A stretch of DNA of 33,266 nt from Phycisphaerales bacterium (GCA_018645065.1 JABGPF010000023.1:1-33266), one strand, 5' to 3'; numbered from the stretch's first letter, positions 19,925 through 28,169 are shown. Numbers and translations: made by a program. Notes: generated from the letters alone by a model not told the origin.

Positions 19925-19963
19925 CGGCTTCGGGTCGCGATGAATTTCGCGTGTCCGAAGCCG
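19925..19963. terminator. Hairpin between convergent ligA and TPR gene
   Basis: Nine-bp stem CGGCTTCGG/CCGAAGCCG, with an inner GCG/CGC pair set. On the minus strand it is followed by TTTC, on the plus strand by no T run. It is probably a terminator for the TPR gene and a weaker one for ligA. Confidence 0.55.
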
Positions 19964-19998
19964 CATCTAATTTGGTCATCAGGAAAACTGGCGTTGTG

Positions 19999-20991
19999 TT
20001 ATTTGGGTGCTTCTGCGTCCAGCTCCTCCATTTTGGTTACTGCCAGTTCCAATGCGGTTTTGAACTCTTGGATGTCGGGGTACTTGTCGATTGCTTCCAT
20101 CAGGTCGCCGAGGCATGTTTCGCCCAGTTCGTTGGGGTCTTCGATCAGTTCAAGCATCGACTTGTATTCCAGCAGGCCCAGTTCGCCCTGGCCTGAGGCT
20201 ATTAACGCCAAGGCCAAATGATTGTGGGCGATCGGGTAGTCGGGGTTCAGTTCTATCGCTTTCTGCGATTGTGCGATGGATTCTTTGAATTGGCCCTGGA
20301 AATAGTGGATCCAACCCTGTTCGCTGTAGGCCAGGGTCAGCTGGTCTTCCTCGGCTTCGGGCATGTCGGTTACCGCGACGTAGTCCGCCAGTGAACCTTC
20401 CAGATCGCCTGCTCGTGCTTTTTCAGAACCGCGATTGAAGTATGCGTCGGCCCGTTGTTCAGGGGCTGCGTCGGGCATTTCGATCACGGCTGTGTAATCT
20501 TGCATTTCCCCGTCGTTGTCGTCCATTGCGCCCCTGGCCAGCCCGCGATTGAAGTAGGCTGAGGCCTTTTCCTCCGCCGGCGCGCCGTCCATTTCAATAA
20601 CCAGCGTGTAGTCTGCGATCTCGCCTTCGATATCTCCGGATTCGCCTTTGGACCGTCCGCGATTAACGCAAGCCTGTGCTCGTTCGCTGCTGGTTGCTTC
20701 TTCGGCATCGATCACGTGGGTGTAGTCTGCGACTTCGCCTTCCAGGTCGCCCATTTCGCCTTTAGTCACTGCGCGATTAAAATATGCCGGTATCTTTGCG
20801 ACCGCGGGAAGTTCGGGCGTATCGATGATCTGCGTCCACAAGCCGATGGCCTTGCCGAAATTTTCAGCTTCGCAGGCGGCAAGTGCGTCGTTGACTATCG
20901 CTTCGGTTCTCGCCAGAATCGCCTGCAACTTGGGGTCGTTCATTTGCGCGTCGCTGAACTTAAGTGTGTCGTGGGTATGTTCGTCGGTCAT
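19999..20991 (-). CDS. Tetratricopeptide-repeat protein
   Basis: A 330-residue cytosolic protein made mostly of helical repeats. The ATG at 20991 has GAGG seven bases upstream; the track start is a TTG two codons earlier. At least four units of about 38-42 residues follow one pattern: AYFNRG, then a short charged turn GDxEGExADYTxVIExxxA. Two more ordinary TPRs follow (AYSEQGWIHYFQGQFKESIAQSQKAIELNPDYP is the clearest part). The repeats are unusually acidic and alike. The family acts in protein-protein contacts; no enzyme domain is present and no partner can be named. Its upstream region is shared with the long hairpin at 21156. Confidence 0.85.
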   Translation of the reverse strand: MTDEHTHDTLKFSDAQMNDPKLQAILARTEAIVNDALAACEAENFGKAIGLWTQIIDTPELPAVAKIPAYFNRAVTKGEMGDLEGEVADYTHVIDAEEATSSERAQACVNRGRSKGESGDIEGEIADYTLVIEMDGAPAEEKASAYFNRGLARGAMDDNDGEMQDYTAVIEMPDAAPEQRADAYFNRGSEKARAGDLEGSLADYVAVTDMPEAEEDQLTLAYSEQGWIHYFQGQFKESIAQSQKAIELNPDYPIAHNHLALALIASGQGELGLLEYKSMLELIEDPNELGETCLGDLMEAIDKYPDIQEFKTALELAVTKMEELDAEAPK

Positions 20992-21155
20992 GGTCAAGCC
21001 TCGGTGGGACGGTGTAGTGGTTTATTGATTATCCGGGTTCGGATTATCGTTGCCCTTAATGTTGGCGTCAAGAACTTACGTTCTTATTTCAGAGGCGCCG
21101 GTGTAGTGACGATACATATTTCAGGTCAGATCCTACGAGGAGACGAGGGATACCG

Positions 21156-21225
21156 GCCGAAGTATTTGTCGCGAGGGTTGCCGCTCGTCGGCAAAGGGCG
21201 ACAAATACTTCGGCGGTGTTTTTGA
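21156..21225 (+). promoter_or_regulatory. Long nested hairpin followed by T-run upstream of UPF0175-like gene
   Basis: A perfect 17-bp inverted repeat (GCCGAAGTATTTGTCGC and its complement, 21156-21172 and 21198-21214) encloses a second hairpin TTGCCG-ctcgt-CGGCAA (21178-21194). TTTTT follows about four bases after the outer stem. This is the shape of a strong intrinsic terminator, but no plus-strand gene ends before it. It could end a short untranscribed-gene-free RNA, act as an attenuator for the gene at 21258, or be a mobile palindromic element. Confidence 0.7.
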
Positions 21226-21257
21226 TCGACTTGTCCCGCATTCTGAGGCGCGAACAA

Positions 21258-21482
21258 ATGAAATACAACATACCGGACGACATTATGCTCAGGGCCCAGG
21301 CCAACAGTGCTGACGTCAATATGGCGATTGCTGTTGAATTCTATGCCGATAATCGCATAGATCACGCCGACGCCTGCCGTCTGGCCAATACAACTCCTGA
21401 ACGTTTTAATCGCGAGTTGCTGCATCGCGGGCTGGGAATTCAGATCTACAAACCTGGTCTGAAGTGCCGCACCGCCTGTTGA
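21258..21482 (+). CDS. UPF0175-like small protein
   Basis: A 74-residue protein starting MKYNIPDD; GAGG lies ten bases upstream, and the track start 14 codons earlier falls against the hairpin. The segment MAIAVEFYADNRIDHADACRLANTTPERFNRELLHRGLGIQIY matches the UPF0175 pattern of a short helical bundle with a helix-turn-helix-like AxxLAxxxxxxFxxxLxxRGI. Members often act as antitoxins or small regulators beside a PIN-domain toxin, but no such partner is encoded here. Its neighbour is coaE, 53 bases on. Confidence 0.6.
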   Translation: MKYNIPDDIMLRAQANSADVNMAIAVEFYADNRIDHADACRLANTTPERFNRELLHRGLGIQIYKPGLKCRTAC

Positions 21483-21535
21483 GATCGCTTGCGGTCCAAA
21501 TAAGCTGTTGACAATGGTGTTCAGGGTGCGACAAT

Positions 21536-22198
21536 GTGGTTTCTGACATGCCATCCCCATCCCCAAATAAACCTGTTATAGGTATTATAGGCGGAATCGG
21601 TTCGGGTAAATCCACTGTGTCCCGAGAGTTCGCCAGCTTGGGTTGCGCGGTGATAAACGCTGATGAGATTGGGCACGAACTTCTTGACGATGCAGGAGTT
21701 ATCAAAGAATTGCGTCAGCGATGGGGCGAATCGATATTCAATGTTTCTGGGCAAGTTGATCGTTCGATATTGGGCGGTATTGTGTTCGGGGCCCGCAAGG
21801 AACTCGACGCATTAAACGCAATATTGCATCCTCGCATAGGCCAGGAAATGACTCGTGCGGTCGACAAAGCGTCCAGTGACGATTCGGTCGAGGCGATAGT
21901 TCTCGATGCGGCCTTGCTCATCGAGGCCGGATGGGACAGTTTGTGTAATTGTGTTATTTTCATCGATACGCCCAGCCAAGAGCGATTGAGAAGGGTGAAA
22001 CAGGAACGCTGCTGGACGGAAGAAAATTGGTCGTCGCGAGAAAAAATGCAGATTTCTCTGGACATTAAGCGAGATAGATGCGATTATTCTCTTGACGGCA
22101 GTTCGAGCGTCTTCAGTCTGCGTCAGCAGATTCGTAAGCTTTACCCCCGCATAACCCACCCCGCGGACGGTTTTGAACACAGAAACAGGCCGGAATAA
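21536..22198 (+). CDS. coaE: Dephospho-CoA kinase
   Basis: CoaE phosphorylates the 3'-hydroxyl of dephospho-CoA in the last step of coenzyme A synthesis. The 220-residue protein has the P-loop GIIGGIGSGKSTV near residue 17, then NADEIGHELL with the catalytic Asp, VLDAALLIEAGWD, and the lid-region RRVKQERCWTEENWSSR. I keep the GTG at 21536 since AGGG lies nine bases upstream; the in-frame ATG four codons later has no such signal. The C-terminus (HPADGFEHRNRPE) is short and polar. It is followed by a 250-bp gap before rho. Confidence 0.93.
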   Translation: MVSDMPSPSPNKPVIGIIGGIGSGKSTVSREFASLGCAVINADEIGHELLDDAGVIKELRQRWGESIFNVSGQVDRSILGGIVFGARKELDALNAILHPRIGQEMTRAVDKASSDDSVEAIVLDAALLIEAGWDSLCNCVIFIDTPSQERLRRVKQERCWTEENWSSREKMQISLDIKRDRCDYSLDGSSSVFSLRQQIRKLYPRITHPADGFEHRNRPE

Positions 22199-22381
22199 TC
22201 GCACTCGGTTCGGGAGACGTACTGTACAACACCGAAGCGATGTTTCTCGGGACGGGACGTTCAAAACAGATACCACGGGCCGCAGTACGTAGAACACGTC
22301 GACCAGTACATTTTCCAAAGATCGAGACCAATCAGACTAACCAGACGATTTAACAGAATTACTAACGTTCTCAGGGGAGAT

Positions 22382-22436
22382 ACCTGACTCTACCGGATAG
22401 GATGCCGGAACCATAGTCAGGTGCTCCAGATGGAGG
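22382..22436 (+). promoter_or_regulatory. Structured rho leader
   Basis: ACCTGACT (22382-22389) pairs with AGTCAGGT (22415-22422), with CCGG/CCGG pairing inside. Directly after, CTCC can pair with the GGAG of the likely ribosome binding site GGAGG at 22432. The Shine-Dalgarno sequence is 13 bases from the ATG, which is long. Rho genes are often autoregulated; a leader that hides the ribosome site would fit, but this is inference. Confidence 0.4.
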
Positions 22437-22449
22437 CTGTGTAAGACAC

Positions 22450-24456
22450 ATGGCAAAAACGATAAAGAAAACAACGAAGAAAACTACAAAGAAGGCCGCT
22501 AAAAAGGCGACTGCTAAAAAGGCGGCCAAGAAGACCGTCAAGAAGGCGGCCAAAAAGACTGTCAAGAAGGCGGCCAAAAAGACCGTCAAGAAGGCGGTCA
22601 AAAAGACTGTCGTCAAGGCCGCCGCAGATGCGGTCAAAAAGGCAGCCAAGGCAGTGGCGAAAACTGTGACCAAGAAAACTGTCAAGAAGGCGGCGAAGAA
22701 GACAGTCAAGAAGGCCGCAAAGAAGACCGTCAAGAAGGCTGCCAAAAAAGTCGCAAAGAAGGCAGTCAAGAAGAAGATCGAGGCCGAAGTGCTCCAACAG
22801 GATGTTCAGGACGCCGCGGTGATCGACGGTGGACTCTTCACTGAACCACAGACCGAAGCGCCGGTCGACCCGCCAGCAGCTCCGGAGCCTTCGGTTGAGG
22901 AAGCGGTCAAGGAAGAAGCACAGGAAGAGAAGGTCGAAAAAACTCCCGCTCCTTCCGAAAAGAAGCCCGAAAACTCACAGGGCGATTCTGGTAGCAAGGC
23001 CGATACGAACAAGAAGAAGTCAGGTCGATCTGACAATCGCGATAAACGCGACAACCGCGACAATCGCGACAACCGCGACAAACGCGATAAGTCAGGGCGA
23101 TCGGGTAAACACGACAATCGCGGTAAGCATGGGAAGCAGAAAAAACTTTCAAACGGTTTTGATGCTGTTATGCACGCCAAGTACGAGGAGATCAAGCGGG
23201 GGACGCTCCACATTACTGAACTGCAGTCGCTGTCCACCCCGGATCTCCGCAAACTGGCCAAGGACGAAGGCGTAGAAGATATTGAGTCGACCGGTAACCA
23301 GGAGCTGATGATTAAAATCATCTCAAACCGCGTTAATAAAAGCGGTTTGATGTTCGGTGACGGTGTGCTCGAAATCCTGCCCGACGGCTTCGGTTTCCTG
23401 CGTAGTCCGGAATACAACTACCAGCCCGGTCCGGACGATATCTATGTATCGCCCAGCCAGATTCGACGATTCAATCTCAAGCCCGGACACATTCTAGCCG
23501 GACAGATCAGGCCTCCCAAAGAGTCCGAGAAGTACTTCGCACTCCTGCGAGTCGAGGCGATCAACTACCAGGATCCCGACAAACTGTCGAAAGTCACGAG
23601 CTTTGAGGATCTCACCCCGTCCCATCCGGACAGGCGAATCTTCCTGGAGACCGAAAGCGACGAGATTTCGATGCGTGTGATGAACCTTATCTCACCGATC
23701 GGTTTCGGACAGCGAATGCTGATCGTTGCGCCTCCGCGAACTGGAAAAACTATCCTGCTGAAGAAGATCGCAAACTCGATCACCACGAATCACCCTGACG
23801 CATTTGTGATTGTATTGCTGATTGACGAACGGCCTGAAGAAGTGACGGACATGCGTCGAAACACCACCGCCGAAGTGGTTTCCTCCACGTTCGACGAAGG
23901 CGCCAAGCGTCACTTGATAATGGCTGAGATGATCTTCGCCAAAGCCAAGCAGATGGTCGAATTCGGACACGACGTCGTGATCCTGCTGGACAGCATTACG
24001 CGTCTGGCCAGAGCCTGCAACGCTGAAGCTCCGCACTCGGGCAAAATCCTGACCGGCGGTGTTGACGCGAGTGCTCTTGCTCTTCCGCGAAAGTATTTCG
24101 GTTCGGCAAGGTCCGTGCTCGAAGGCGGCTCGCTTACGATTATCGCAACGGCGCTGGTCGACACCGGGTCGCGAATGGACCAGGTTATCTTCGAAGAGTT
24201 TAAGGGCACCGGTAACGCCGAACTCTACCTTGACAGGCGTCTGGTTGACAGGCGAATCTGGCCGGCGATTGATCTTGCCCGCTCCGGTACGAGACGCGAA
24301 GAGCTGCTGATGGACACCGACGAATGCAGACTGGTGACCAATCTGCGTCGCGTTACGAGCAATATGCAGGCGACCGATGCGATGGAACTGCTGATCAAGC
24401 AGCTTTCAAAGACCAGTTCAAACGCCGAGTTCCTTATGTCAATGAAACTTGACTAA
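22450..24456 (+). CDS. rho: Transcription termination factor Rho with long disordered N-terminal extension
   Basis: Rho is the hexameric RNA helicase that ends transcription. Of 668 residues, the last 420 are canonical: an N-terminal RNA-binding part ([22 protein letters not shown]), the cold-shock-like fold ([26 protein letters not shown]), the P-loop [37 protein letters not shown] and [20 protein letters not shown]. In front of this are three low-complexity parts: a lysine-rich KKTVKKAA tail (residues about 5-110), an acidic Pro/Glu segment (about 115-180) and an Asp/Arg/Asn repeat with a Gly/Lys/His end (about 190-230). Extensions in Rho are known in other phyla. Sharing the lysine tail with the DksA-like protein here is notable. 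It ends at an intrinsic terminator. Confidence 0.96.
   Translation: MAKTIKKTTKKTTKKAAKKATAKKAAKKTVKKAAKKTVKKAAKKTVKKAVKKTVVKAAADAVKKAAKAVAKTVTKKTVKKAAKKTVKKAAKKTVKKAAKKVAKKAVKKKIEAEVLQQDVQDAAVIDGGLFTEPQTEAPVDPPAAPEPSVEEAVKEEAQEEKVEKTPAPSEKKPENSQGDSGSKADTNKKKSGRSDNRDKRDNRDNRDNRDKRDKSGRSGKHDNRGKHGKQKKLSNGFDAVMHAKYEEIKRGTLHITELQSLSTPDLRKLAKDEGVEDIESTGNQELMIKIISNRVNKSGLMFGDGVLEILPDGFGFLRSPEYNYQPGPDDIYVSPSQIRRFNLKPGHILAGQIRPPKESEKYFALLRVEAINYQDPDKLSKVTSFEDLTPSHPDRRIFLETESDEISMRVMNLISPIGFGQRMLIVAPPRTGKTILLKKIANSITTNHPDAFVIVLLIDERPEEVTDMRRNTTAEVVSSTFDEGAKRHLIMAEMIFAKAKQMVEFGHDVVILLDSITRLARACNAEAPHSGKILTGGVDASALALPRKYFGSARSVLEGGSLTIIATALVDTGSRMDQVIFEEFKGTGNAELYLDRRLVDRRIWPAIDLARSGTRREELLMDTDECRLVTNLRRVTSNMQATDAMELLIKQLSKTSSNAEFLMSMKLD
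22459..22782 (+). repeat. Lysine-rich coding repeat (KKTVKKAA units) in rho
   Basis: An imperfect 24-bp periodic array, such as AAGACCGTCAAGAAGGCGGC, encodes two runs of AAKKTVKK separated by an Ala/Val-rich break ([20 protein letters not shown]). It is the inverted counterpart of the array in the dksA-like gene at 2216-2450. Confidence 0.9.
23029..23093 (+). repeat. Short (R/K)D-N repeat in rho extension
   Basis: A 9-bp repeat of the CGCGACAAC type gives seven copies of a three-residue RDN/RDK unit. It forms a charged linker between the acidic segment and the Rho RNA-binding domain. Confidence 0.85.
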
Positions 24457-24508
24457 ATGGCGACTGTGATTCGACGCGCAGAATAATTGAACATTTAAAC
24501 ACTAGTTG

Positions 24509-24550
24509 GATGGGAACTTGCCTGGCGACTGGCTGGTTCCCATCTTTTTA
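24509..24550 (+). terminator. Intrinsic terminator after rho
   Basis: Nine-bp stem GATGGGAAC/GTTCCCATC around an 18-nt loop, followed by TTTTTA. It lies about 50 bases after the rho stop. The track ORF for the next gene wrongly runs through it. Confidence 0.85.
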
Positions 24551-24577
24551 TACCGAGATGATGAGGCCCGATTACTT

Positions 24578-25237
24578 ATGAAATGCGAAGCGATTATTTT
24601 CGATCTGGACGGTACGCTGCTTAACACTCTGGACGACCTGGCCGATGCGAACAACCAGGCCCTGACTGAAATGGGTTTCCCTACTCATCCGGTCGAGAGC
24701 TACAAGTACCACATCGGAAACGGTGTAAGGCTGCTGCTTGAGCGAACCCTGCCCGAAGACTCGCGCGACGACGCAATGGTCGAAAAGGGCGTTGCGATGA
24801 TGAAGGCCGCCTACGATAAATGCTGGGCCAACAAGACCCGCCCCTACGAAGGCATCGCCGAAATGCTCGACGAACTTACCCGCCGCGGTGTGCGGATGGC
24901 GATTCTCTCGAACAAACCGCACGAGTACACCCAGGTTATAGTCGACAAGTTGCTGGCGAATTGGAACTTCGAAGAAGTCTGGGGCGTCAGCGATACGACA
25001 CCGCCCAAGCCCGACCCGGCCGGTATCTCCAGCCTCGTTGAGAAAATGGGCGTAGCGAAGGAAAACCTCCTGTACCTTGGCGATACAGCCACCGATATGG
25101 AAACCGCAACCGGCGCCGATATCTTCGCCGTTGGCGTATTGTGGGGCTTCCGCGAGGCTGATGAACTGACCCAAAGCGGAGCCAATGTGCTGCTGAGCAA
25201 ACCGGCGGAATTGCTGGACGTTATGGACAAAGACTAA
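24578..25237 (+). CDS. gph: HAD-family hydrolase, phosphoglycolate phosphatase type
   Basis: A 219-residue cytosolic HAD phosphatase. The true start is MKCEAIIFDLDGT, because the 24 codons added in the track translate the rho terminator. Motif I is DLDGTLLNT with the nucleophile Asp near residue 10. A helical cap follows (HIGNGVRLLLERTL, then YEGIAEMLDEL). Motif II is LSNKPH, motif III the Lys in PPKPDP, and motif IV GDTATDME. The cap and motif spacing fit Gph, which removes 2-phosphoglycolate, for example from repair of 3'-phosphoglycolate DNA ends. Pyrophosphatase PpaX-type activity is a possible alternative. It converges with the next gene with 14 bases between stops. Confidence 0.85.
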   Translation: MKCEAIIFDLDGTLLNTLDDLADANNQALTEMGFPTHPVESYKYHIGNGVRLLLERTLPEDSRDDAMVEKGVAMMKAAYDKCWANKTRPYEGIAEMLDELTRRGVRMAILSNKPHEYTQVIVDKLLANWNFEEVWGVSDTTPPKPDPAGISSLVEKMGVAKENLLYLGDTATDMETATGADIFAVGVLWGFREADELTQSGANVLLSKPAELLDVMDKD

Positions 25238-25251
25238 CCGTCAGTTTCCGT

Positions 25252-26400
25252 TTACTGCTCCGTTGCCGGTTGGGTTGCCGGTGTTTTACGCGAGTAGATA
25301 TCTACTCGCCGCTGCAGGCTTGTCTGGCTTGGTTCGAGTTTTAAGCTATCGCGCCATGCTTCTACCGCTTCGTTCAGGAATTTCTCATCGCCTGTTGCGC
25401 GGTGCAATTCGAGCAGCACGTTTCCCAACCGCAGGTGAATTTCCGAATTGAACGGGGTGAGCTTCGCGGCTTTTCGGGTGGCGGTTACGGCGTATCCGTA
25501 GCTGCCGGCCGCACGGGCAACCGTTGCCAAATTAAGCCACGCCGCCACATCATTAGGCGTAAGCCTTGCCGATTCCTTGTACGCATCCAGGGCGCCTTTG
25601 TTGTCTTTGAGATCAACCAGGACCTGCCCCAGATGCGCATAAGCCGACGCCAGAGCAGAATCGTTCATGGTTTCGTTCGTTCGAATCAGGCGTCGCAGTA
25701 GTTCCTCGGCTTGGTCCAACTTGCCCTGAGACGATAAGATCACCGCGATATTGAATGTAGCCTCAGTGGCGAATTTTTGGCTTTTCAGTAGCGGTCGAAA
25801 CACCTCCTCGGCTTCGGTCGTACCGCCGGACCGCATCATCGCCAGGCCCAGATTGAACCGCGCGGTCTCATCGTCCGGGCGGAGTTTCAGGATGTCTCGA
25901 TACACCTCGGCCGCTCGCCTGTAAAGTCGTCTTGATTTGCTAATCGAGGCCTGTCTGGCCGCATGTGTTGATATCGCCACGGCCAAACCTCTATGCGGGT
26001 CCGGATTTTTCGGGGCCAGTGCGACCGCGCGCCGGAAGCAATCGATCGATAGTTCCGCCTGGCCGTTGGCGAGGGCCTTGTCGCCGGCTTTCATATGGGT
26101 CATCGGATCGGTCAGGTGCTTGTCGTATGCTTCAGTGGCTTCTCGCAGGGCGGTTAGTGTTATTTGGCGCCATGGTGTGGGGTTTTGCAGTTGGTTAATC
26201 CTGCGGTCTATTGCTTGGCGACGGTGGCGCCAAAACAGCGAAGGTTTTTCCACGACAACGGGTTGTGTGGCCGTCGGTTGCTGGTCGCCCGGTTTTTCGC
26301 CCGGTTTGCCCGGTTGTTCAGCGGGTTTCTTACATCCACCGAGAGTCGCGATAACCGCCAGCAGGCATGAGACGCGTATTGTTTTTGCTACTGCGTACAT
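25252..26400 (-). CDS. TPR-repeat lipoprotein
   Basis: A 382-residue exported protein. The N-terminus MYAVAKTIRVSCLLAVIATLGGC is a lipoprotein signal with the lipobox LGGC, followed by a Lys/Pro/Gly-rich linker (KPAEQPGKPGEKPG) as in many outer-surface or periplasmic lipoproteins. Residues about 95-350 hold six or seven TPR units (AGDKALANGQAELSIDCFRRAVALAPKNP; YRDILKLRPDDETARFNLGLA; AYKESARLTPNDVAAWLNLA). It ends in TQPATEQ. It is likely a scaffold in envelope assembly; no partner is visible. No strong Shine-Dalgarno sequence precedes the ATG. Confidence 0.85.
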   Translation of the reverse strand: MYAVAKTIRVSCLLAVIATLGGCKKPAEQPGKPGEKPGDQQPTATQPVVVEKPSLFWRHRRQAIDRRINQLQNPTPWRQITLTALREATEAYDKHLTDPMTHMKAGDKALANGQAELSIDCFRRAVALAPKNPDPHRGLAVAISTHAARQASISKSRRLYRRAAEVYRDILKLRPDDETARFNLGLAMMRSGGTTEAEEVFRPLLKSQKFATEATFNIAVILSSQGKLDQAEELLRRLIRTNETMNDSALASAYAHLGQVLVDLKDNKGALDAYKESARLTPNDVAAWLNLATVARAAGSYGYAVTATRKAAKLTPFNSEIHLRLGNVLLELHRATGDEKFLNEAVEAWRDSLKLEPSQTSLQRRVDIYSRKTPATQPATEQ

Positions 26401-26462
26401 GTGCAGTATTGTACCCGTTTAAGCGGCTACGGAAAGATCAAATCGAGCAGGGCGGGGGTTTG

Positions 26463-26681
26463 TCATTCTTTTTCCGGTAGAATTTTCCAGTTGTTGCGCC
26501 CGTAGTAAGGCCATTTGTCCCACATTATTTCCCGTGAGGTTTCACGAGGATCGCCCGTTTTTTTCAGATATTCCGTTAATCGCTCGGAGAGTTTTTTCAT
26601 TTCGGCTTGGCAGGTCGGGTCTCCGGCGAGGTTGTTCATTTGGAACGGATCTTTTCGGCAGTCGTAGAATTCTTCGTCGGT
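26463..26681 (-). pseudogene. C-terminal remnant of an arylsulfatase-type sulfatase
   Basis: Not in the ORF track. The minus strand reads TDEEFYDCRKDPFQMNNLAG, then a Lys/Glu-rich helix and a tail ending WPYYGRNNWKILPEKE before TGA. The pattern EFYDxxxDPxxxxNLA is the typical C-terminal end of the sulfatase family, just before its last helix. An in-frame TAG lies immediately upstream of the matching part, and nothing sulfatase-like continues beyond about 26690. So about 72 codons of a gene that is normally about 450-500 codons are left, without a start or active site. It looks like the end of a deleted or rearranged gene. Confidence 0.72.
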
Positions 26682-26782
26682 CTAAACGGGTTGACATTGC
26701 GATCATTACGCCGACTTGTCTGAATACTCCACCCCGATAAATACCACCTCCAGCATCGATTATGCACGACTCTGGGCTCGGT

Positions 26783-27187
26783 CTACTTGGTGTGACGTTT
26801 TGTGAGTTTCAGAAACTCTGTTACGGCGAATGGTTTGGCGATGAAAGCGGAGAATCCTTCTTCGGCGATCAATCGTCCGTTGAAGTCGGGAACGAACGCC
26901 GAGCAGAGAATAGCGTTAACTCGCGGATTGATCTGTTTCAGCAGGCGAAAAGTTTCGACACCGTTCATGTCGGGCATGAGCATGTCGAGAATTACCAGGT
27001 CGATTTCTTTACCGAGTTTCGCGTAAATGTCCACCGCTTTGGCTCCGTCGGAGCATTGGGTGACGTCGTATCCCTGAGACGATAGGATGCTTTTCGTCAG
27101 ATGCCGTACGGCCGTGTCATCATCAACAACGAGTATATGCTTGGTGGTGGTGGGGGGGGCGGATTGTATTGTAGTTTTTTTGTGCAT
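26783..27187 (-). CDS. Single-domain response regulator (CheY-like receiver)
   Basis: A 134-residue receiver domain without output domain. ILVVDDDTAVR carries the acidic pair near residues 22-24, LVILDMLMPDMNG the phospho-acceptor Asp near 72, the conserved Ser is in LCSAF near 95, and the Lys is in FIAKPF near 118. It would be phosphorylated by a histidine kinase, which is not encoded in the window. A flagellar cluster starts 1 kb away on the other strand, so a link to motility is possible but unsupported. The N-terminus is a Thr/Pro-rich lead of 15 residues; no clear ribosome site precedes the ATG. Confidence 0.88.
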   Translation of the reverse strand: MHKKTTIQSAPPTTTKHILVVDDDTAVRHLTKSILSSQGYDVTQCSDGAKAVDIYAKLGKEIDLVILDMLMPDMNGVETFRLLKQINPRVNAILCSAFVPDFNGRLIAEEGFSAFIAKPFAVTEFLKLTKRHTK

Positions 27188-27695
27188 GGCGAATCTGTAT
27201 AAACACAGTGCTCCTATTGAGCAACACTTAAGACTGTCTTACCTCCGCTCCATGCAATTTCATTGTAGGATAGGAATCCATTATTGACAAGGTGAATAAT
27301 CGGATTGTTGGCATTAATATCGCAACTCTGAATAGTGGGGGCTGTATTGCTGGGGTCCGGTGGTGATGGTGGGAAGACGTTGCAAGAGGCTCCGCGAGAT
27401 CGGCGCCGCGTTTTGTGCGTTGAGATTTTCGCGATATTAAACATGGGGTGCTGCTGTTTCCAGGGTCATGAACTCACAGGTGGGTTTCCGGGTGGGCAAT
27501 ATTACCTAAATAGGGGACTTGAGAGAACTTTTCGAGCAGTAAAAATATTTCCATGGTCTTATATCATTTGTTTGCAGTGGGTTAGCGGTGTTTTTGTGTC
27601 TTTGAGGCAATATTTTTTCAAAAAAAGATCGTTTTCTTGTTGTTGCCGAGGGAAATGCTAGATACCTTTTACAAAATGTAAAGTATGTATAAATC
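27188..27695. other. AT-richer gene-poor gap before the flagellar cluster
   Basis: No convincing gene. The minus-strand ORF at 27214-27444 (76 aa, Asn/Pro/Ser-rich, ending WSGGKTVLSVAQ) has no domain I recognise and may be a decayed fragment. The base composition is lower in GC than in the neighbouring genes, with runs such as TTTTTTCAAAAAAAG. Together with the sulfatase remnant this suggests a rearranged or decaying stretch of about 1.2 kb around the receiver gene. Confidence 0.5.
27668..27682. promoter_or_regulatory. Dyad upstream of the MerR-type gene
   Basis: TTTACA-AAA-TGTAAA, a perfect 6-bp inverted repeat, sits 14 bases before the ATG of the MerR-family regulator, beside TATAAA (27688-27693). 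MerR proteins bind short dyads at promoters, often their own. It may be an autoregulatory operator. Confidence 0.4.
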
Positions 27696-28169
27696 ATGCG
27701 TGCAGATGGATTCGGGAAAAACGATATGGAAAGCATGTTAGTAGCGATCGCCGAGGTCGTTGAAATGAATGCCTCAGAGTTGGATAAATCTGAGCAGGGC
27801 CGTGACGCCAAAACTGCTGCGGGCGATAAAACCCCCGGTAGCGAACAGGCCGGTTCTGATGGTGTTACACATTCCAACGGGTCTGGGCGAGCGGGGATCG
27901 GAAATCGTTTCGTCGAACCCAAGCCGATAGATATCCCACCGAAGTTGTACCGTATTGGTGAGGTGATCGAGTATTCGGGCCTGAGTCGCCAGACGGTGCA
28001 TAACTATACAACTATGGGCCTGCTGGTTGAGGTCCGACGAACCGACGGTGGTCACCGTTTATATGATGAGTCGGTGTTTCAACGCTTGAATGAAATTATC
28101 GCGTTGAAGGCTCAACACAAATCGTTGGCGTATATTCGGGAATATTGTACAGCGTTGGACGCTGAGTAG
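27696..28169 (+). CDS. MerR-family transcriptional regulator
   Basis: A 157-residue regulator. Residues 1-75 are polar and probably disordered (Ser/Gly/Asp-rich). The DNA-binding winged helix follows: YRIGEVIEYSGLSRQTVHNYTTMGLL, then the wing RRTDGGHRLYDESVFQRLNEI. Only a short helix comes after (KAQHKSLAYIREYC), so there is no effector-binding domain. The start is uncertain: ATG 27696 has no Shine-Dalgarno sequence, and ATG 27726 is possible. It lies 38 bases before the first flagellar gene and on the same strand, so it is the best local candidate for a regulator of that operon (inference). Confidence 0.85.
   Translation: MRADGFGKNDMESMLVAIAEVVEMNASELDKSEQGRDAKTAAGDKTPGSEQAGSDGVTHSNGSGRAGIGNRFVEPKPIDIPPKLYRIGEVIEYSGLSRQTVHNYTTMGLLVEVRRTDGGHRLYDESVFQRLNEIIALKAQHKSLAYIREYCTALDAE

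Noticed and set aside
22371-22797. 132-aa and 126-aa minus-strand ORFs resembling membrane proteins
   Set aside because: Antisense of the lysine-rich part of rho; hydrophobicity comes from the complement of Lys codons.
27214-27444. 76-aa minus-strand ORF upstream of the receiver gene
   Set aside because: In position it could be a small gene, but there is no domain, no ribosome site and an odd composition; treated as a possible decayed fragment only.
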